Assembly (NCBI RefSeq): GCF_014201885.1
Contig: NZ_JACHFN010000010.1
Coordinates: 1 to 64,000, forward strand
From: Deinococcus budaensis
Lineage (GTDB): Bacteria > Deinococcota > Deinococci > Deinococcales > Deinococcaceae
Direction: 5' to 3'
DNA length: 64,000 bases
This document shows, piece by piece, positions 12,085-20,657 of the stretch. Positions within the stretch are counted from its first letter, which is position 1. Each line of letters starts with the position of its first letter. Made by a program: the position numbers and the translations under genes. The notes below the pieces were generated by a model. It searched no databases. It was not told the origin of the DNA and saw nothing but the letters and a program-made list of their open reading frames with translations.

Positions 12085-13679
12085 GAACGCCGGAGCTGGC
12101 CGCGCACCTTCAGAGCCTGCTGGCTGCGGGGGCGTGGGAAGCCGCGCGGCTGCACCTGCAAGCCGGGGCGCAGGCGGTCCGGTCGCGTTCGGACGGGACG
12201 TTGCTGGGCCGGGTGGCGTGGGAGGTGCCGACCCGGTTGTGGACCGAACCTGGCTGGGCGCGGGCGCTGGCCTGGGCGGCCTACCGCGCGGCGGACCTGC
12301 CGCTGCTCAGGGCGGTGCTGGCAAGTCAACCGGAGGGCCTGGAAGCGTTCCGGGCCTTTCTCGCCTGCACCGAGGGCCGCCCGGCCGAGGCGCTGCCGTG
12401 GGCGCAGGCGGGGATGCAGGGGCCAGACCCGGCGGTCGCGGCGCGGTACCGGGCGCAGGCCCTGCTGCGCAGCGGGGCGCCCGGCTGGCACGAGGCCTAC
12501 GCCGCCGCGCTTCAGGCGGCCCGGGGGCGCGACCGGGCGCTGGTTCAGCTCGACTACGCGGTGGCCCTGACCTCGGTGAGTGACGACGTGGCGGCCCGGC
12601 CGGAATTCGCAGCGGCGGCGGCCGAACTGGGGGGCGACCTGTGGGGGGCGGCCTTTGCGTGGTCGAGTCTGGGCATCGTGTGCCTGCGGCTGGGCGACCT
12701 GGCCGGGGCAGAGCGGGCGCTCGCGCGGGCGCAGGTGGCCGCCCGCAAGGAGACGACCGGGCAGCATCTCGTCGCCGTGCAGCTGGGCCTGGGCGGGGTC
12801 TACCGGGGCCACGGCGAGTATCCGCGTGCTCGCCACGCCTTTCAGGAGGCCGCGCGCCTCGCGGTCCGCGCCGAGGACCGGGTGGTCGCCCTCACCGGGG
12901 AGGCGCGGACCCTGGCGCTGTGGGGCCGGGTGGACGAGGCCCTGGCCGTGATGTACGACGCGGCGGGGCAGGCGGGGGCGCTGGAGCCGGGCGGTCCTCC
13001 CCACCGCCTCTTCGTGGAGGTGGCCGCGCTGCGCGCCCTGCTGGGCGACCCGGTGGGCGCGCGGGAGGCGCTGGCCCGGGCCGGAGCGCTGCGGCAAGAC
13101 GACCATCTGCTGGCCGAGGTGGTGCGCGCCGAGCTGCTGCGCCGCGAGGGGCAGGAGGCCAGGGCACGCGCCGCGCTGGAAGCCCTGGCCCCCAGGCCCC
13201 TCTGGGCGCAGGAACACGCGCGGCTCTTTCCGGCGCTGCTGGGCTTGATCGGTGTGCAGGCGCCGCAGTTGCCCGCCTGGGAGGCCGTGGTCAGCACCGA
13301 CGGCCCGGTCAGCGTCACCATGCACGGCCAGCCCTTGCCCCTGCGCCCGTCGAGGCCCGAGGCCGCCCTGCTGGCCCTGCTGGTCAGCCAGGGCGGCCAC
13401 CTGGGCCGCGAGCGCCTGCAAGACGCCCTGGACCTACCCGGCCAGAGCGAGAACGCCCGGCGCAAGGAACTCAGCCGCGCCGTCGCCTCGCTGCGCGCGG
13501 TGCTGGGCTGGCCGCAGGCCGTGCAGGCGACCGGCAATACGGTCAGCCTCTCGCCCGACCTGCGCTGGACCCACCGCCCGCCGCCCCCGGAGCGGGCCGA
13601 CCTCTTTTGCGAGGGCCGTTTCGACCCCTGGGTCCACGACTGGCGCCTTGAGCGAACAGCACTCACCGGATCTCTCTAG
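12081..13679 (+). CDS. TPR-repeat regulator with C-terminal winged helix
   Basis: A 532-residue protein. Residues about 10-390 are helical with TPR-like pairs, clearest at about 190-290 (WSSLGIVCLRLGDLAGAERALARA; GLGGVYRGHGEYPRARHAFQEA). Residues about 405-500 resemble the winged helix of SARP/BTAD regulators (SVTMHGQPLPLRPSRPEAALLALL, then ARRKELSRAVASLRAVLG). In typical SARPs the DNA-binding domain is N-terminal, so the order is inverted. TPR regulators of the RRNPP group bind secreted peptides, and a candidate peptide gene lies just upstream. The GTG at 12081 was chosen for its overlap with the leader ORF; the frame is open further upstream without protein-like sequence. Confidence 0.75.
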   Translation: MRTPELAAHLQSLLAAGAWEAARLHLQAGAQAVRSRSDGTLLGRVAWEVPTRLWTEPGWARALAWAAYRAADLPLLRAVLASQPEGLEAFRAFLACTEGRPAEALPWAQAGMQGPDPAVAARYRAQALLRSGAPGWHEAYAAALQAARGRDRALVQLDYAVALTSVSDDVAARPEFAAAAAELGGDLWGAAFAWSSLGIVCLRLGDLAGAERALARAQVAARKETTGQHLVAVQLGLGGVYRGHGEYPRARHAFQEAARLAVRAEDRVVALTGEARTLALWGRVDEALAVMYDAAGQAGALEPGGPPHRLFVEVAALRALLGDPVGAREALARAGALRQDDHLLAEVVRAELLRREGQEARARAALEALAPRPLWAQEHARLFPALLGLIGVQAPQLPAWEAVVSTDGPVSVTMHGQPLPLRPSRPEAALLALLVSQGGHLGRERLQDALDLPGQSENARRKELSRAVASLRAVLGWPQAVQATGNTVSLSPDLRWTHRPPPPERADLFCEGRFDPWVHDWRLERTALTGSL

Positions 13680-13680
13680 T

Positions 13681-13694
13681 TGGCGCGCGCGCCA
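13681..13694 (+). promoter_or_regulatory. 14-bp perfect palindrome upstream of the WYL gene
   Basis: TGGCGCGCGCGCCA is perfectly self-complementary and lies between the TPR regulator stop and the WYL start at 13739. It could be an operator for the WYL regulator controlling its own cas operon, or a minor terminator hairpin. Confidence 0.35.
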
Positions 13695-13738
13695 GATACC
13701 GCGACAAGGGCGCGACACCCGGGTTTCATCATGCGGAC

Positions 13739-14788
13739 ATGGCATCCACGGAGCTTCATCAGGTCGAGCGTCTTTTCCGGGTCGCGGGGCTGCTGCGCGA
13801 GGGGCACCTCACGGTCCGCGATCTGGCCGGGCGGCTGTTTCCGCAGGCCAGCGTCGGCGGCGAGGGCTGGCCCGGCATCGAGCGCGCCTTGCAGCGCGAC
13901 CTGCTGATGCTGGAGCGGCTGGAACCGCAGGATTTCCGTCGCCTGCCGGGCAGGCCGCCGCGCTACACGCTGGACACCCACCGCACCACGCTGCATCCGG
14001 TGAGCCTGCTCGCGCTGCACGCGGCGGCCCGGCTGCTGTACCACCGCGCCCCCGGCAACCGGCTGCATCACCAGGAGGCCCTGCGCCAGCTTACCGGCTG
14101 GCTGCCCGGGCGCGTGCAGGAGGTCGCCCGGCGCGGCATGGAGGACATCGGCAAGCGCCGCAGCCGCGAGAGCCTCAACCTCGAACACGTGGGCAGCGCG
14201 TGGGCGGGCGGGCACCCCCTGCGCTTCGAGTACCGCAAGCCGGGCGGCAGCGGCAGGCTGCGGACCAACATCGTGGAGACGTACCTGATCGAGGCGCACC
14301 CGGTCAACCTCGACCTGTACGTGATCGGTCTGGAAACCACGTACCACCGGGCAGTGCGGACCTTCAAGCTCTCGCGGATGCAGAACCTGCATGTCCTGCG
14401 GGGCGAGAATTACACGGTTCCCGCCTCCTTTGTCCCGGGCGACTTCTTGAACCTGGCCTGGGGCGTGGTGGGCGCCCAGGGCAACGCCACCATGACCGTC
14501 CACCTGCGCTTTCGCCACGACGCGGCCTACCGCATCCTGGAGGGCGGCTACGCGCACCTCAGCGAGCCGTACCTCAACCCCGACGGCACCATCGACACGA
14601 CCGTCCAGGCCCCGGTGGACGCGACTGGCCTGCCGCGTGAACTGCTGCCCTGGATTCTGGGCTGGGGACCGCGCGTGCAGGTGCTGGGTCCCCCCGAGTT
14701 GCGCGAGCACTGGCGAAGCGAACTGCGCGCCGCTGCCGAGGGCGCCGAGACCGAGCCGGTCCAGTTCCCAGCGGGGGGAGCGGCGTGA
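13739..14788 (+). CDS. WYL-domain transcriptional regulator of the cas operon
   Basis: A 349-residue protein with an N-terminal winged helix (ELHQVERLFRVAGLLREGHLTVRDLAGRLF, about residues 5-35), a linker with RALQRDLLMLERL, and a WYL domain (about residues 150-250) containing LRFEYRKPGGSGRLRTNIVETYLIEAHPVNLDLYVIG. The C-terminal WCX part follows. WYL proteins often sit beside CRISPR and other defence genes and sense nucleic-acid ligands. The gene overlaps cas3 by four bases (GTGA), so it is the first gene of the cas operon and probably controls it. CATCAT lies six bases before the ATG, a weak match to the leaderless pattern. Confidence 0.88.
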   Translation: MASTELHQVERLFRVAGLLREGHLTVRDLAGRLFPQASVGGEGWPGIERALQRDLLMLERLEPQDFRRLPGRPPRYTLDTHRTTLHPVSLLALHAAARLLYHRAPGNRLHHQEALRQLTGWLPGRVQEVARRGMEDIGKRRSRESLNLEHVGSAWAGGHPLRFEYRKPGGSGRLRTNIVETYLIEAHPVNLDLYVIGLETTYHRAVRTFKLSRMQNLHVLRGENYTVPASFVPGDFLNLAWGVVGAQGNATMTVHLRFRHDAAYRILEGGYAHLSEPYLNPDGTIDTTVQAPVDATGLPRELLPWILGWGPRVQVLGPPELREHWRSELRAAAEGAETEPVQFPAGGAA

Positions 14789-17121
14789 CCTCCCCGGTGC
14801 CCGTCTATATGGGCCATAGCCCCAGCGCCCAGAACCCGGAGTGGCAGACGCTCAAAGCCCATGTGGACGGCGTGACCGCGCGCCTGACCCACCACGTCCG
14901 GTACCTGAACGTGCCCGGCGTGACGGTCTATGCCCGGCTCACGGGTCTGCTGCACGACCTGGGCAAGTACCGCCTGGACTTCCAGCATCACCGCCTGGGG
15001 TGGAATCCCGAGGCGGGCAGGCCGCAGGAGTACGCCGAAAAGGCCGTGCCTCACAGCGACGCGGGGGCGAAGTTCATGCAGGGCCTGCTGGAGATGGACC
15101 GGGAGACGGCGAGCGAGTTGCCCTTCGTGATCGCCAACCACCACGGACGCCTGCGGGACGTGGACGCGCTGTCTGCCCGTCTGGGCGAAAGTGACCCCGC
15201 CGAGGTGGACGCCCTGGTCGACCTCGCCGTGCAGGACTGCCCCGAGCTGGGCGAGCTGTTGCAGGCCGAGCTGCCCGACCTCCCCCTGGAAGGCACCGAA
15301 CGCGCTTTCCTCATCCGGCTCCTGCTGGGGGCGCTGGTGGACGCCGACCGCCTGGACACCGAGGAACACGGCAGCCCCGATAAGGCAGCTCTCCGCAAAG
15401 CCCACGAGGCCGAGCAGGACGAGATGGGAACGCTGCTCGCCCGCCTGGAAGCCCAGCAGGCCCGCTTCGCCGCCCAGGACGCGCGGGACCCGCAGCCGAT
15501 CAACGCCCTGCGCCGGGAGATGTATACCCAGGCACTGGAAGCGGCGAGCCTGCCCCCCGGCTTTTTCCGGCTCACGCTGCCGACCGGGGGCGGCAAGACG
15601 CTGACCTCGCTGGCCTTCGGGCTGGGGCACGCGCAGACGCATGGCCTGCGGCGCGTGATCTACGCCGTGCCCTTCACCACCATCATCGACCAGACGGCGC
15701 GCGTCTTCCGGAGCGTGCTGGAGCGGGAAGGCGAGTTTAAGGTGCTGGAGCACCACAGCAACCTGGAAGTCAGGGAGCGGCCCGAGGGGCAGGAAAAGCA
15801 GACCAGCGCCCCCGACCTCGCCACCGAGAACTGGGACGCGCCCGTGGTCGTCACGACCACCGTGCGTCTCTTTCAGGAGACGCTGTTCGGCACCCGCACC
15901 GCGCAGTTGCGGCGGCTGCACAACGTCTCGGGCAGCGTGATCGTGCTGGACGAGGCCCAGAGTCTCCCCGCCCACCTGCTGACCCCCACGCTGGACGCCC
16001 TGAGCTTCCTGGTGCGGTACGCCGGATGCAGCGTCGTCCTGTGTACCGCCACCCAGCCCGCGCTGGACGAACGGCTGGGCTTTCCGGCCCTGCGGGGCGT
16101 GCGTGACCTCGTGCCGGGCGCGGCCCGCTATTTCGACGCCCTGCGCCGGGTGGAGTACGAGTTCCGTATCGCCGAGCCGACCCCCTGGCCCGCGCTGGCC
16201 GACGAACTGGGCACCCACGCTCAGGTCCTGTGCATCGTGAATACCCGTCAGCACGCCCACGACCTGTATGCCCTGCTGGGAGACGACCCCGCGGCCCATC
16301 CCGACGAACACTTTCACCTCTCGACCAACATGCCGCCCGCGCACCGGGGGCGCGAGCTGGCCACCATCCGCGAGCGCCTGAGCGCGGGGCTGCCCTGCCG
16401 GGTGGTGAGCACCCAACTGATCGAGGCGGGCATCGACGTGGATTTCCCGCGCGTCTACCGGGCGTTCGGGCCGCTGGAAGCCATCGTGCAGGCGGCGGGC
16501 CGCTGTAACCGCGAGGGAAAGCTGGACAGCGGGCAGGTCGTCGTCTTTCTCCCCGAGGACCACAAGTTGCCCCGGGGCGACTATCAGGTGAGGGAGAGGC
16601 TGGCCCTCACAGTCGTTGAGGAAGGCGAGAACCTTCACGACCCGAACATCTTTACCTCTTACTTTCACCAGGTTTACAGGCACGTGAAAAGTGCTCCCGA
16701 GATCGAGATTCAGGAACCGGGCCGCACCGTCCGAATCCCCTTTCAAACCGCCCACGAACGCCTGGATTTCGAGCGGGTTGCGCAGGCTTACCGCATGATC
16801 GCGGACGACACCGTGCCGGTGGTGGTGCGTGGATATGAGTCAGAAAAAGTAAATAGGCTGCTTGCCACCATCAGGGACAGCCGCAGCAAGGGGGAACGTC
16901 TTGAAGCCTGGAGGCGGCTTCAGCAGTACACCGTCAACATCTATGCCCATCAGGCCAAAGCCCTGTCGTCGTTTCTGACTCCTGTTCCTGAGCTGGTTGA
17001 GCGTGCCCGGCGGCTGGAGGTGGAGCCGCCCGTCATCTACCAGTGGCCGACCACCGCCCTGTACCACGACAAGCTCGGCCTCGTCGCCGGGTTCAGCGAC
17101 GACGCTTTCACGTCCTTCTGA
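14785..17121 (+). CDS. cas3: CRISPR-associated helicase-nuclease Cas3, type I-C
   Basis: A 778-residue fusion of an HD nuclease and a DExD/H helicase; it is recruited to Cascade-bound target DNA and degrades it. HD motifs are H26, HD at 57-58 (GLLHDLGKYR) and NHHG near 117. Helicase motifs are LPTGGGKT (about 264-271), VIVLDEAQSLP (about 384-394), CTATQP, and QAAGRCNREG (about 569-578). The GTG start overlaps the WYL stop. The last 150 codons use more A/T-ending codons than the rest, hinting at mosaic origin. Next in the operon is cas5c after 25 bases. Confidence 0.97.
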   Translation: MTSPVPVYMGHSPSAQNPEWQTLKAHVDGVTARLTHHVRYLNVPGVTVYARLTGLLHDLGKYRLDFQHHRLGWNPEAGRPQEYAEKAVPHSDAGAKFMQGLLEMDRETASELPFVIANHHGRLRDVDALSARLGESDPAEVDALVDLAVQDCPELGELLQAELPDLPLEGTERAFLIRLLLGALVDADRLDTEEHGSPDKAALRKAHEAEQDEMGTLLARLEAQQARFAAQDARDPQPINALRREMYTQALEAASLPPGFFRLTLPTGGGKTLTSLAFGLGHAQTHGLRRVIYAVPFTTIIDQTARVFRSVLEREGEFKVLEHHSNLEVRERPEGQEKQTSAPDLATENWDAPVVVTTTVRLFQETLFGTRTAQLRRLHNVSGSVIVLDEAQSLPAHLLTPTLDALSFLVRYAGCSVVLCTATQPALDERLGFPALRGVRDLVPGAARYFDALRRVEYEFRIAEPTPWPALADELGTHAQVLCIVNTRQHAHDLYALLGDDPAAHPDEHFHLSTNMPPAHRGRELATIRERLSAGLPCRVVSTQLIEAGIDVDFPRVYRAFGPLEAIVQAAGRCNREGKLDSGQVVVFLPEDHKLPRGDYQVRERLALTVVEEGENLHDPNIFTSYFHQVYRHVKSAPEIEIQEPGRTVRIPFQTAHERLDFERVAQAYRMIADDTVPVVVRGYESEKVNRLLATIRDSRSKGERLEAWRRLQQYTVNIYAHQAKALSSFLTPVPELVERARRLEVEPPVIYQWPTTALYHDKLGLVAGFSDDAFTSF

Positions 17122-17146
17122 CGAGTTTTCTGAAAGGAGCATCCAT

Positions 17147-17845
17147 GTGCTGACACTGAAAGTCTGGGGTGACTACGCCTGTTTCACCCGGCCCGAGAAC
17201 AAGGTCGAGCGCGTCTCCTACGACGTGATGACCCCCTCGGCGGCGCGGGGCGTGCTGGAAGCCGTGTTCTGGAAACCCGAGTTCGCGTGGCGCGTGCGCG
17301 AGATTCACGTCCTGAAGCCCATCCGCCGTTTCAGCATCCTGCGGAACGAGGTCAACGCGCTGGCATCCGAACGCGCTGCGAAGGGTTGGGCAGCGAACGG
17401 CGGCGGCTACTTCGCCGAGGAGGACCGCGCCCAGCGCCACGCCCTCGTCCTGCGCGACGTGGCTTACCTGATCCGGGCCGATATCGTTCTGAAGCCGCAC
17501 GCCTCCGACCCTGTGCAGAAGTACCGCGAGATGTTCACTCGCCGCGCGGGCCGGGGGCAGGCCTTTCACCAGCCGTACCTGGGCACGCGCGAGTTCACCG
17601 CCTTTTTCGACCTGCCGGACGGCAGCGAGCAGCCTATAGACCTGACCGACGACCTGGGCCGGATGCTGTTCGACCTGCGCTTTACGGGGGCGCCGGACCA
17701 GAAGGGAGGCCGCCTGAAGTACCGCACCCACACGTCCGAGGGGGCGCGCTGGACCAGCGGGAACGCCACGCCCGCCTTCTTCCCCGCCCGGCTGCAAGCG
17801 GGTGTGCTGCATGTGCCGCGCCAGCTCTACGGCGAGGAGGACTGA
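17147..17845 (+). CDS. cas5c: Cas5c, crRNA-processing endoribonuclease
   Basis: A 232-residue RAMP protein. In type I-C systems, which lack Cas6, Cas5c (Cas5d) cuts the repeat RNA and caps the crRNA 5' end. Signatures are LKVWGDYACFTRPENKVERV at the N-terminus, SYDVMTPSAARGVLEAVFWKP, and the later EFTAFFDLPD. No cas6 gene is present in the locus, which fits this role. The only usable start is GTG at 17147, with AAAGGAG seven bases upstream. An out-of-frame ATG at 17145 overlaps it and opens a two-codon ORF (ATG TGC TGA). It ends one base before cas8c begins. Confidence 0.95.
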   Translation: MLTLKVWGDYACFTRPENKVERVSYDVMTPSAARGVLEAVFWKPEFAWRVREIHVLKPIRRFSILRNEVNALASERAAKGWAANGGGYFAEEDRAQRHALVLRDVAYLIRADIVLKPHASDPVQKYREMFTRRAGRGQAFHQPYLGTREFTAFFDLPDGSEQPIDLTDDLGRMLFDLRFTGAPDQKGGRLKYRTHTSEGARWTSGNATPAFFPARLQAGVLHVPRQLYGEED

Positions 17846-17846
17846 C

Positions 17847-19697
17847 ATGCTGCTCGAACAGTTGATGCGCTACGAGGACCGGATGCGCGCCGAGGGCCGG
17901 GTCAGGGCGCAGGCGTCGGAGTCGGGGGCGGGTGGAGACGAGATGCCCTTCATGTACGCCGCTCAGCCCGTGCGCTGGGAGGTCAGGCTGAAGGCTGACG
18001 GCACGGTGCGAGACGTGCAGCCGCTCAGCAGTGGGAAGACGAAGGGGAAGGACCTGGGAGCGCCACTGGCCGCGCCGAACCTCATCCGAACCGTCGGTAT
18101 CAAGGCCCGCCTGCTGATGGACAACGCGGAGTACGCGCTGGGCATTCCCAAAAAGGAGGGAGACAAGAACACCCTCAAGAGACACGACGCCTTCAGGCAG
18201 CTCGTGCGCGTATGTGCCGAGGCCACCGAAGAGTCGAGCGTTCTCGCCGTCGCCCGTTTCCTCGACGGACTGGACCCTGCCGCCTTTCGGGAGAAGTACC
18301 TCGCCGCTTTCCCCGACTTTGCCCCTGATACCAACGTGACCTTCAGCGTAGAAGGCGTGCGGCCCATAGATCAGCCCTCTGTGCGGACCTTCTGGGCGGC
18401 GCAGTTCGGGCGGGAGGCCGGGAGCGCACTCGTCGCGGAGTGTCTGATTACAGGCGAGGTCGGGCCTGTCATGGACATGGAACCCGTCAAGATCAAGGGC
18501 ATCTCTGGCGGCCAGACCAGCGGCATGAACTTCATCAGCGCCAACGCGGGAGCCTTCGAGTCCTACGGCCTCCACGCCTCGCAGATCGCGCCCGTTCGGC
18601 TGGAGGTCGCGGAAAAGTACGCCAACGGCCTCAACCGCCTGCTGGCCGACCCCGCGACCAGCCTGCGCGTGGGCGGCGTGACCTACGCCTTCTGGACGCG
18701 GGAAGGCGGGATGCCCCCGGTCGGGCAGACCCTCAGCCAGCCGGGCCGTTTCCCTGCACAAAAACGCCGTGAGAAGAAGGCGCGCACCGAGGAAGTTAGA
18801 AACGCCCTCTGGAGTGCTTTGACCGGACAGCAAAGCGATCTCAAGGCCGAAGCCCCCTTCTATACGGTCGGCCTGACGCCCAGTGGCAGCCGCATCGCCG
18901 TCCGCACCCACCTGACGAGCACCGTGGGGGACGCGGTGGACCATCTCGCGGCCTATTTCGAGGCGCAGACCATCGCGGCCATGCGCGAGGAGGACGAGGG
19001 CAAGACCTACGGCGTGTTTCAGCTTGTCGGAGCCATGTACCGCGACGCCAGCAAGGAACACATCGCCCCCGACGTGGACGCGCTTGTCCAGCACGCGCTG
19101 ACGGGAGCGCCGCTGCCGCGCTCGTTTCTGGTGCGGCTTTCTAACCGCAACCGCGCCGACGCCTACCGCGTGACCCGCCCCCGCGCCGCCCTGACCAAGA
19201 TGGTGCTGCTTTCCCGAGACTGGAAGGAGTTTGACGTGACCGACGCAAATCTGGAAGCCCTCGACCCCAGGAGGCCCGAACCCGCCTACCACCTGGGCCG
19301 CCTCCTCGCCGTGCTGGACGACGTGCAGAGCAGCGTGATGCGGGCCAACACGACCCTGGTAGACCGCTTCTACGGCTCCATGAGCACCACCCCTTACGCC
19401 GTGGTGGGCCGATTGATGCACGGCTCGCAGGCGCACCTGCAAAAGCTCCGCAAGGAGAACGAGGCCGCCTACTTCAGCAAGCAGCGGGCGCTGGAGGACG
19501 TGATGGGATCGCTGAAAGACATTCCCGCCAAACCTCTCAGCACGCCCGAGCAGGCCCTCTTCAGCCTGGGCTACTACCACCAGCGGGCGGCCATCAGCCT
19601 GGACATCCGCGAACGCAGCGCCGCGAAGAAGGCGAAAGCGGCACAGGGCACCACCCCCGACGACGACACCCAGACCAGCGAAGGAGACGCCCAATGA
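17847..19697 (+). CDS. cas8c: Cas8c (Csd1), large subunit of type I-C Cascade
   Basis: A 616-residue protein, normal for Csd1. It recognises the PAM and helps open target DNA in the surveillance complex. Family features are the N-terminal MLLEQLMRYEDRM, GISGGQTSGMNFISANAGAFESYG (split here as a conserved GGQ...NFISAN block near residues 216-232), and ARPHxxR-like TRPRAALTK near residue 446. The start at 17847 has GGCGAGGAGG just upstream and follows the cas5c stop by one base. It overlaps cas7c by four bases (ATGA). An internal start at 19236 probably makes a separate Cas11c small subunit. Confidence 0.95.
   Translation: MLLEQLMRYEDRMRAEGRVRAQASESGAGGDEMPFMYAAQPVRWEVRLKADGTVRDVQPLSSGKTKGKDLGAPLAAPNLIRTVGIKARLLMDNAEYALGIPKKEGDKNTLKRHDAFRQLVRVCAEATEESSVLAVARFLDGLDPAAFREKYLAAFPDFAPDTNVTFSVEGVRPIDQPSVRTFWAAQFGREAGSALVAECLITGEVGPVMDMEPVKIKGISGGQTSGMNFISANAGAFESYGLHASQIAPVRLEVAEKYANGLNRLLADPATSLRVGGVTYAFWTREGGMPPVGQTLSQPGRFPAQKRREKKARTEEVRNALWSALTGQQSDLKAEAPFYTVGLTPSGSRIAVRTHLTSTVGDAVDHLAAYFEAQTIAAMREEDEGKTYGVFQLVGAMYRDASKEHIAPDVDALVQHALTGAPLPRSFLVRLSNRNRADAYRVTRPRAALTKMVLLSRDWKEFDVTDANLEALDPRRPEPAYHLGRLLAVLDDVQSSVMRANTTLVDRFYGSMSTTPYAVVGRLMHGSQAHLQKLRKENEAAYFSKQRALEDVMGSLKDIPAKPLSTPEQALFSLGYYHQRAAISLDIRERSAAKKAKAAQGTTPDDDTQTSEGDAQ
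19236..19697 (+). CDS. cas11c: Putative Cas11c small subunit from an internal start in cas8c
   Basis: An in-frame GTG at 19236 (codon 464 of cas8c) is preceded by AAGGAG at 19224-19229 with a six-base gap, an ideal ribosome site inside a coding gene. It would yield a 153-residue helical protein equal to the Cas8c C-terminus (VTDANLEALDPRRPEPAYHL...). Type I-C systems are known to make Cas11c this way, and it is needed for stable interference complexes. The signal is seen in the sequence; production is inferred. Confidence 0.6.
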   Translation: MTDANLEALDPRRPEPAYHLGRLLAVLDDVQSSVMRANTTLVDRFYGSMSTTPYAVVGRLMHGSQAHLQKLRKENEAAYFSKQRALEDVMGSLKDIPAKPLSTPEQALFSLGYYHQRAAISLDIRERSAAKKAKAAQGTTPDDDTQTSEGDAQ

Positions 19698-20605
19698 CCG
19701 ACCCCGCCCAGACCCCCCAGCCCCACCTCAACGCCGCCAATCGCCACGAGTTCGTCCTGATTTTCGACGTGACCAACGGCAACCCCAACGGCGACCCGGA
19801 CGCCGGGAACCTGCCGCGCGTGGACCCTGAAACGGGCCTGGGCATCGTGACCGACGTGGCCCTCAAGCGCAAGATCAGGAATTACGTGGACGCCCTGAAG
19901 GGGAACGAGGACCGCTTCAAAATTTACGTGCAGCAGGGCGCGATCCTCAATGAGCGCAATCTCCGAGCCTACACAGCACTCAAGATCAAACCGAAAGAGA
20001 ACGTTGAAGCACCCGGCGTCAAAGCCTGGATGTGCGAGAACTTCTATGACGTACGCACCTTTGGGGCAGTGATGAGCGGTAAAGAGGCAAACGCCGGACA
20101 GGTCAGGGGACCAGTTCAGCTCACCTTTGCGAGAAGTGTTGATCCGATTCTGGGAATGGACCTCGCGATCACCAGAATTGCCCTAACCAAAGCCGGTGAA
20201 AAGACAACACGCGACGGGGACGGAGAGGGCACATCCAGCCACGGCACGATGGGCCGCAAAGCCTTTATCCCTTACGGCCTCTATGTGGCGCACGGCTTCT
20301 ACGTGCCGACCTTCGCTCAGGACACCAAGTTCGACGACGCCGACCTGGGGCTGCTCTGGCAGGCGCTGGAGAACATGTGGGACCTCGACCGCAGCGCCAG
20401 CCGGGGCCTGACCGCCTGCCGGGGCCTGTACGTGTTCAGCCACGACAGCAAGCTGGGGAACGCGCCCGCCCATAAGCTGCTGGGCCGCGTGAAGGTGAAG
20501 CGCAAGGACGAGGTGCCCGTCGCCCGCCAGTTTGGGGATTACGACGTGGCGGTCGAGGCGGACGGCCTGCCGCAGGGCGTGACGCTGACCCGGCTGGACG
20601 CCTGA
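19694..20605 (+). CDS. cas7c: Cas7c (Csd2), backbone of type I-C Cascade
   Basis: A 303-residue RAMP protein that coats the crRNA spacer in several copies. The N-terminal signature [20 protein letters not shown] and [21 protein letters not shown] is diagnostic for Csd2. Later blocks are [28 protein letters not shown] and [18 protein letters not shown]. The ATG overlaps the cas8c stop. Between about 19930 and 20260 the GC content drops and rare codons appear (AAA, GAA, ATT), suggesting recombination within the gene. A 52-base gap with a hairpin separates it from cas4. Confidence 0.96.
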   Translation: MTDPAQTPQPHLNAANRHEFVLIFDVTNGNPNGDPDAGNLPRVDPETGLGIVTDVALKRKIRNYVDALKGNEDRFKIYVQQGAILNERNLRAYTALKIKPKENVEAPGVKAWMCENFYDVRTFGAVMSGKEANAGQVRGPVQLTFARSVDPILGMDLAITRIALTKAGEKTTRDGDGEGTSSHGTMGRKAFIPYGLYVAHGFYVPTFAQDTKFDDADLGLLWQALENMWDLDRSASRGLTACRGLYVFSHDSKLGNAPAHKLLGRVKVKRKDEVPVARQFGDYDVAVEADGLPQGVTLTRLDA

Positions 20606-20615
20606 CCTCCTTCCC

Positions 20616-20642
20616 GGGCCGGGCCTCCTCCCTTCCCGGCCC
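20616..20642 (+). promoter_or_regulatory. Hairpin between the interference and adaptation genes
   Basis: GGGCCGGG at 20616-20623 pairs with CCCGGCCC at 20635-20642 around an 11-base loop, in the only sizeable gap inside the cas operon. There is no T-run, so it is more likely to affect mRNA processing or partial termination than to be a full terminator. Confidence 0.45.
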
Positions 20643-20657
20643 CCTTCTGGAGCATGC

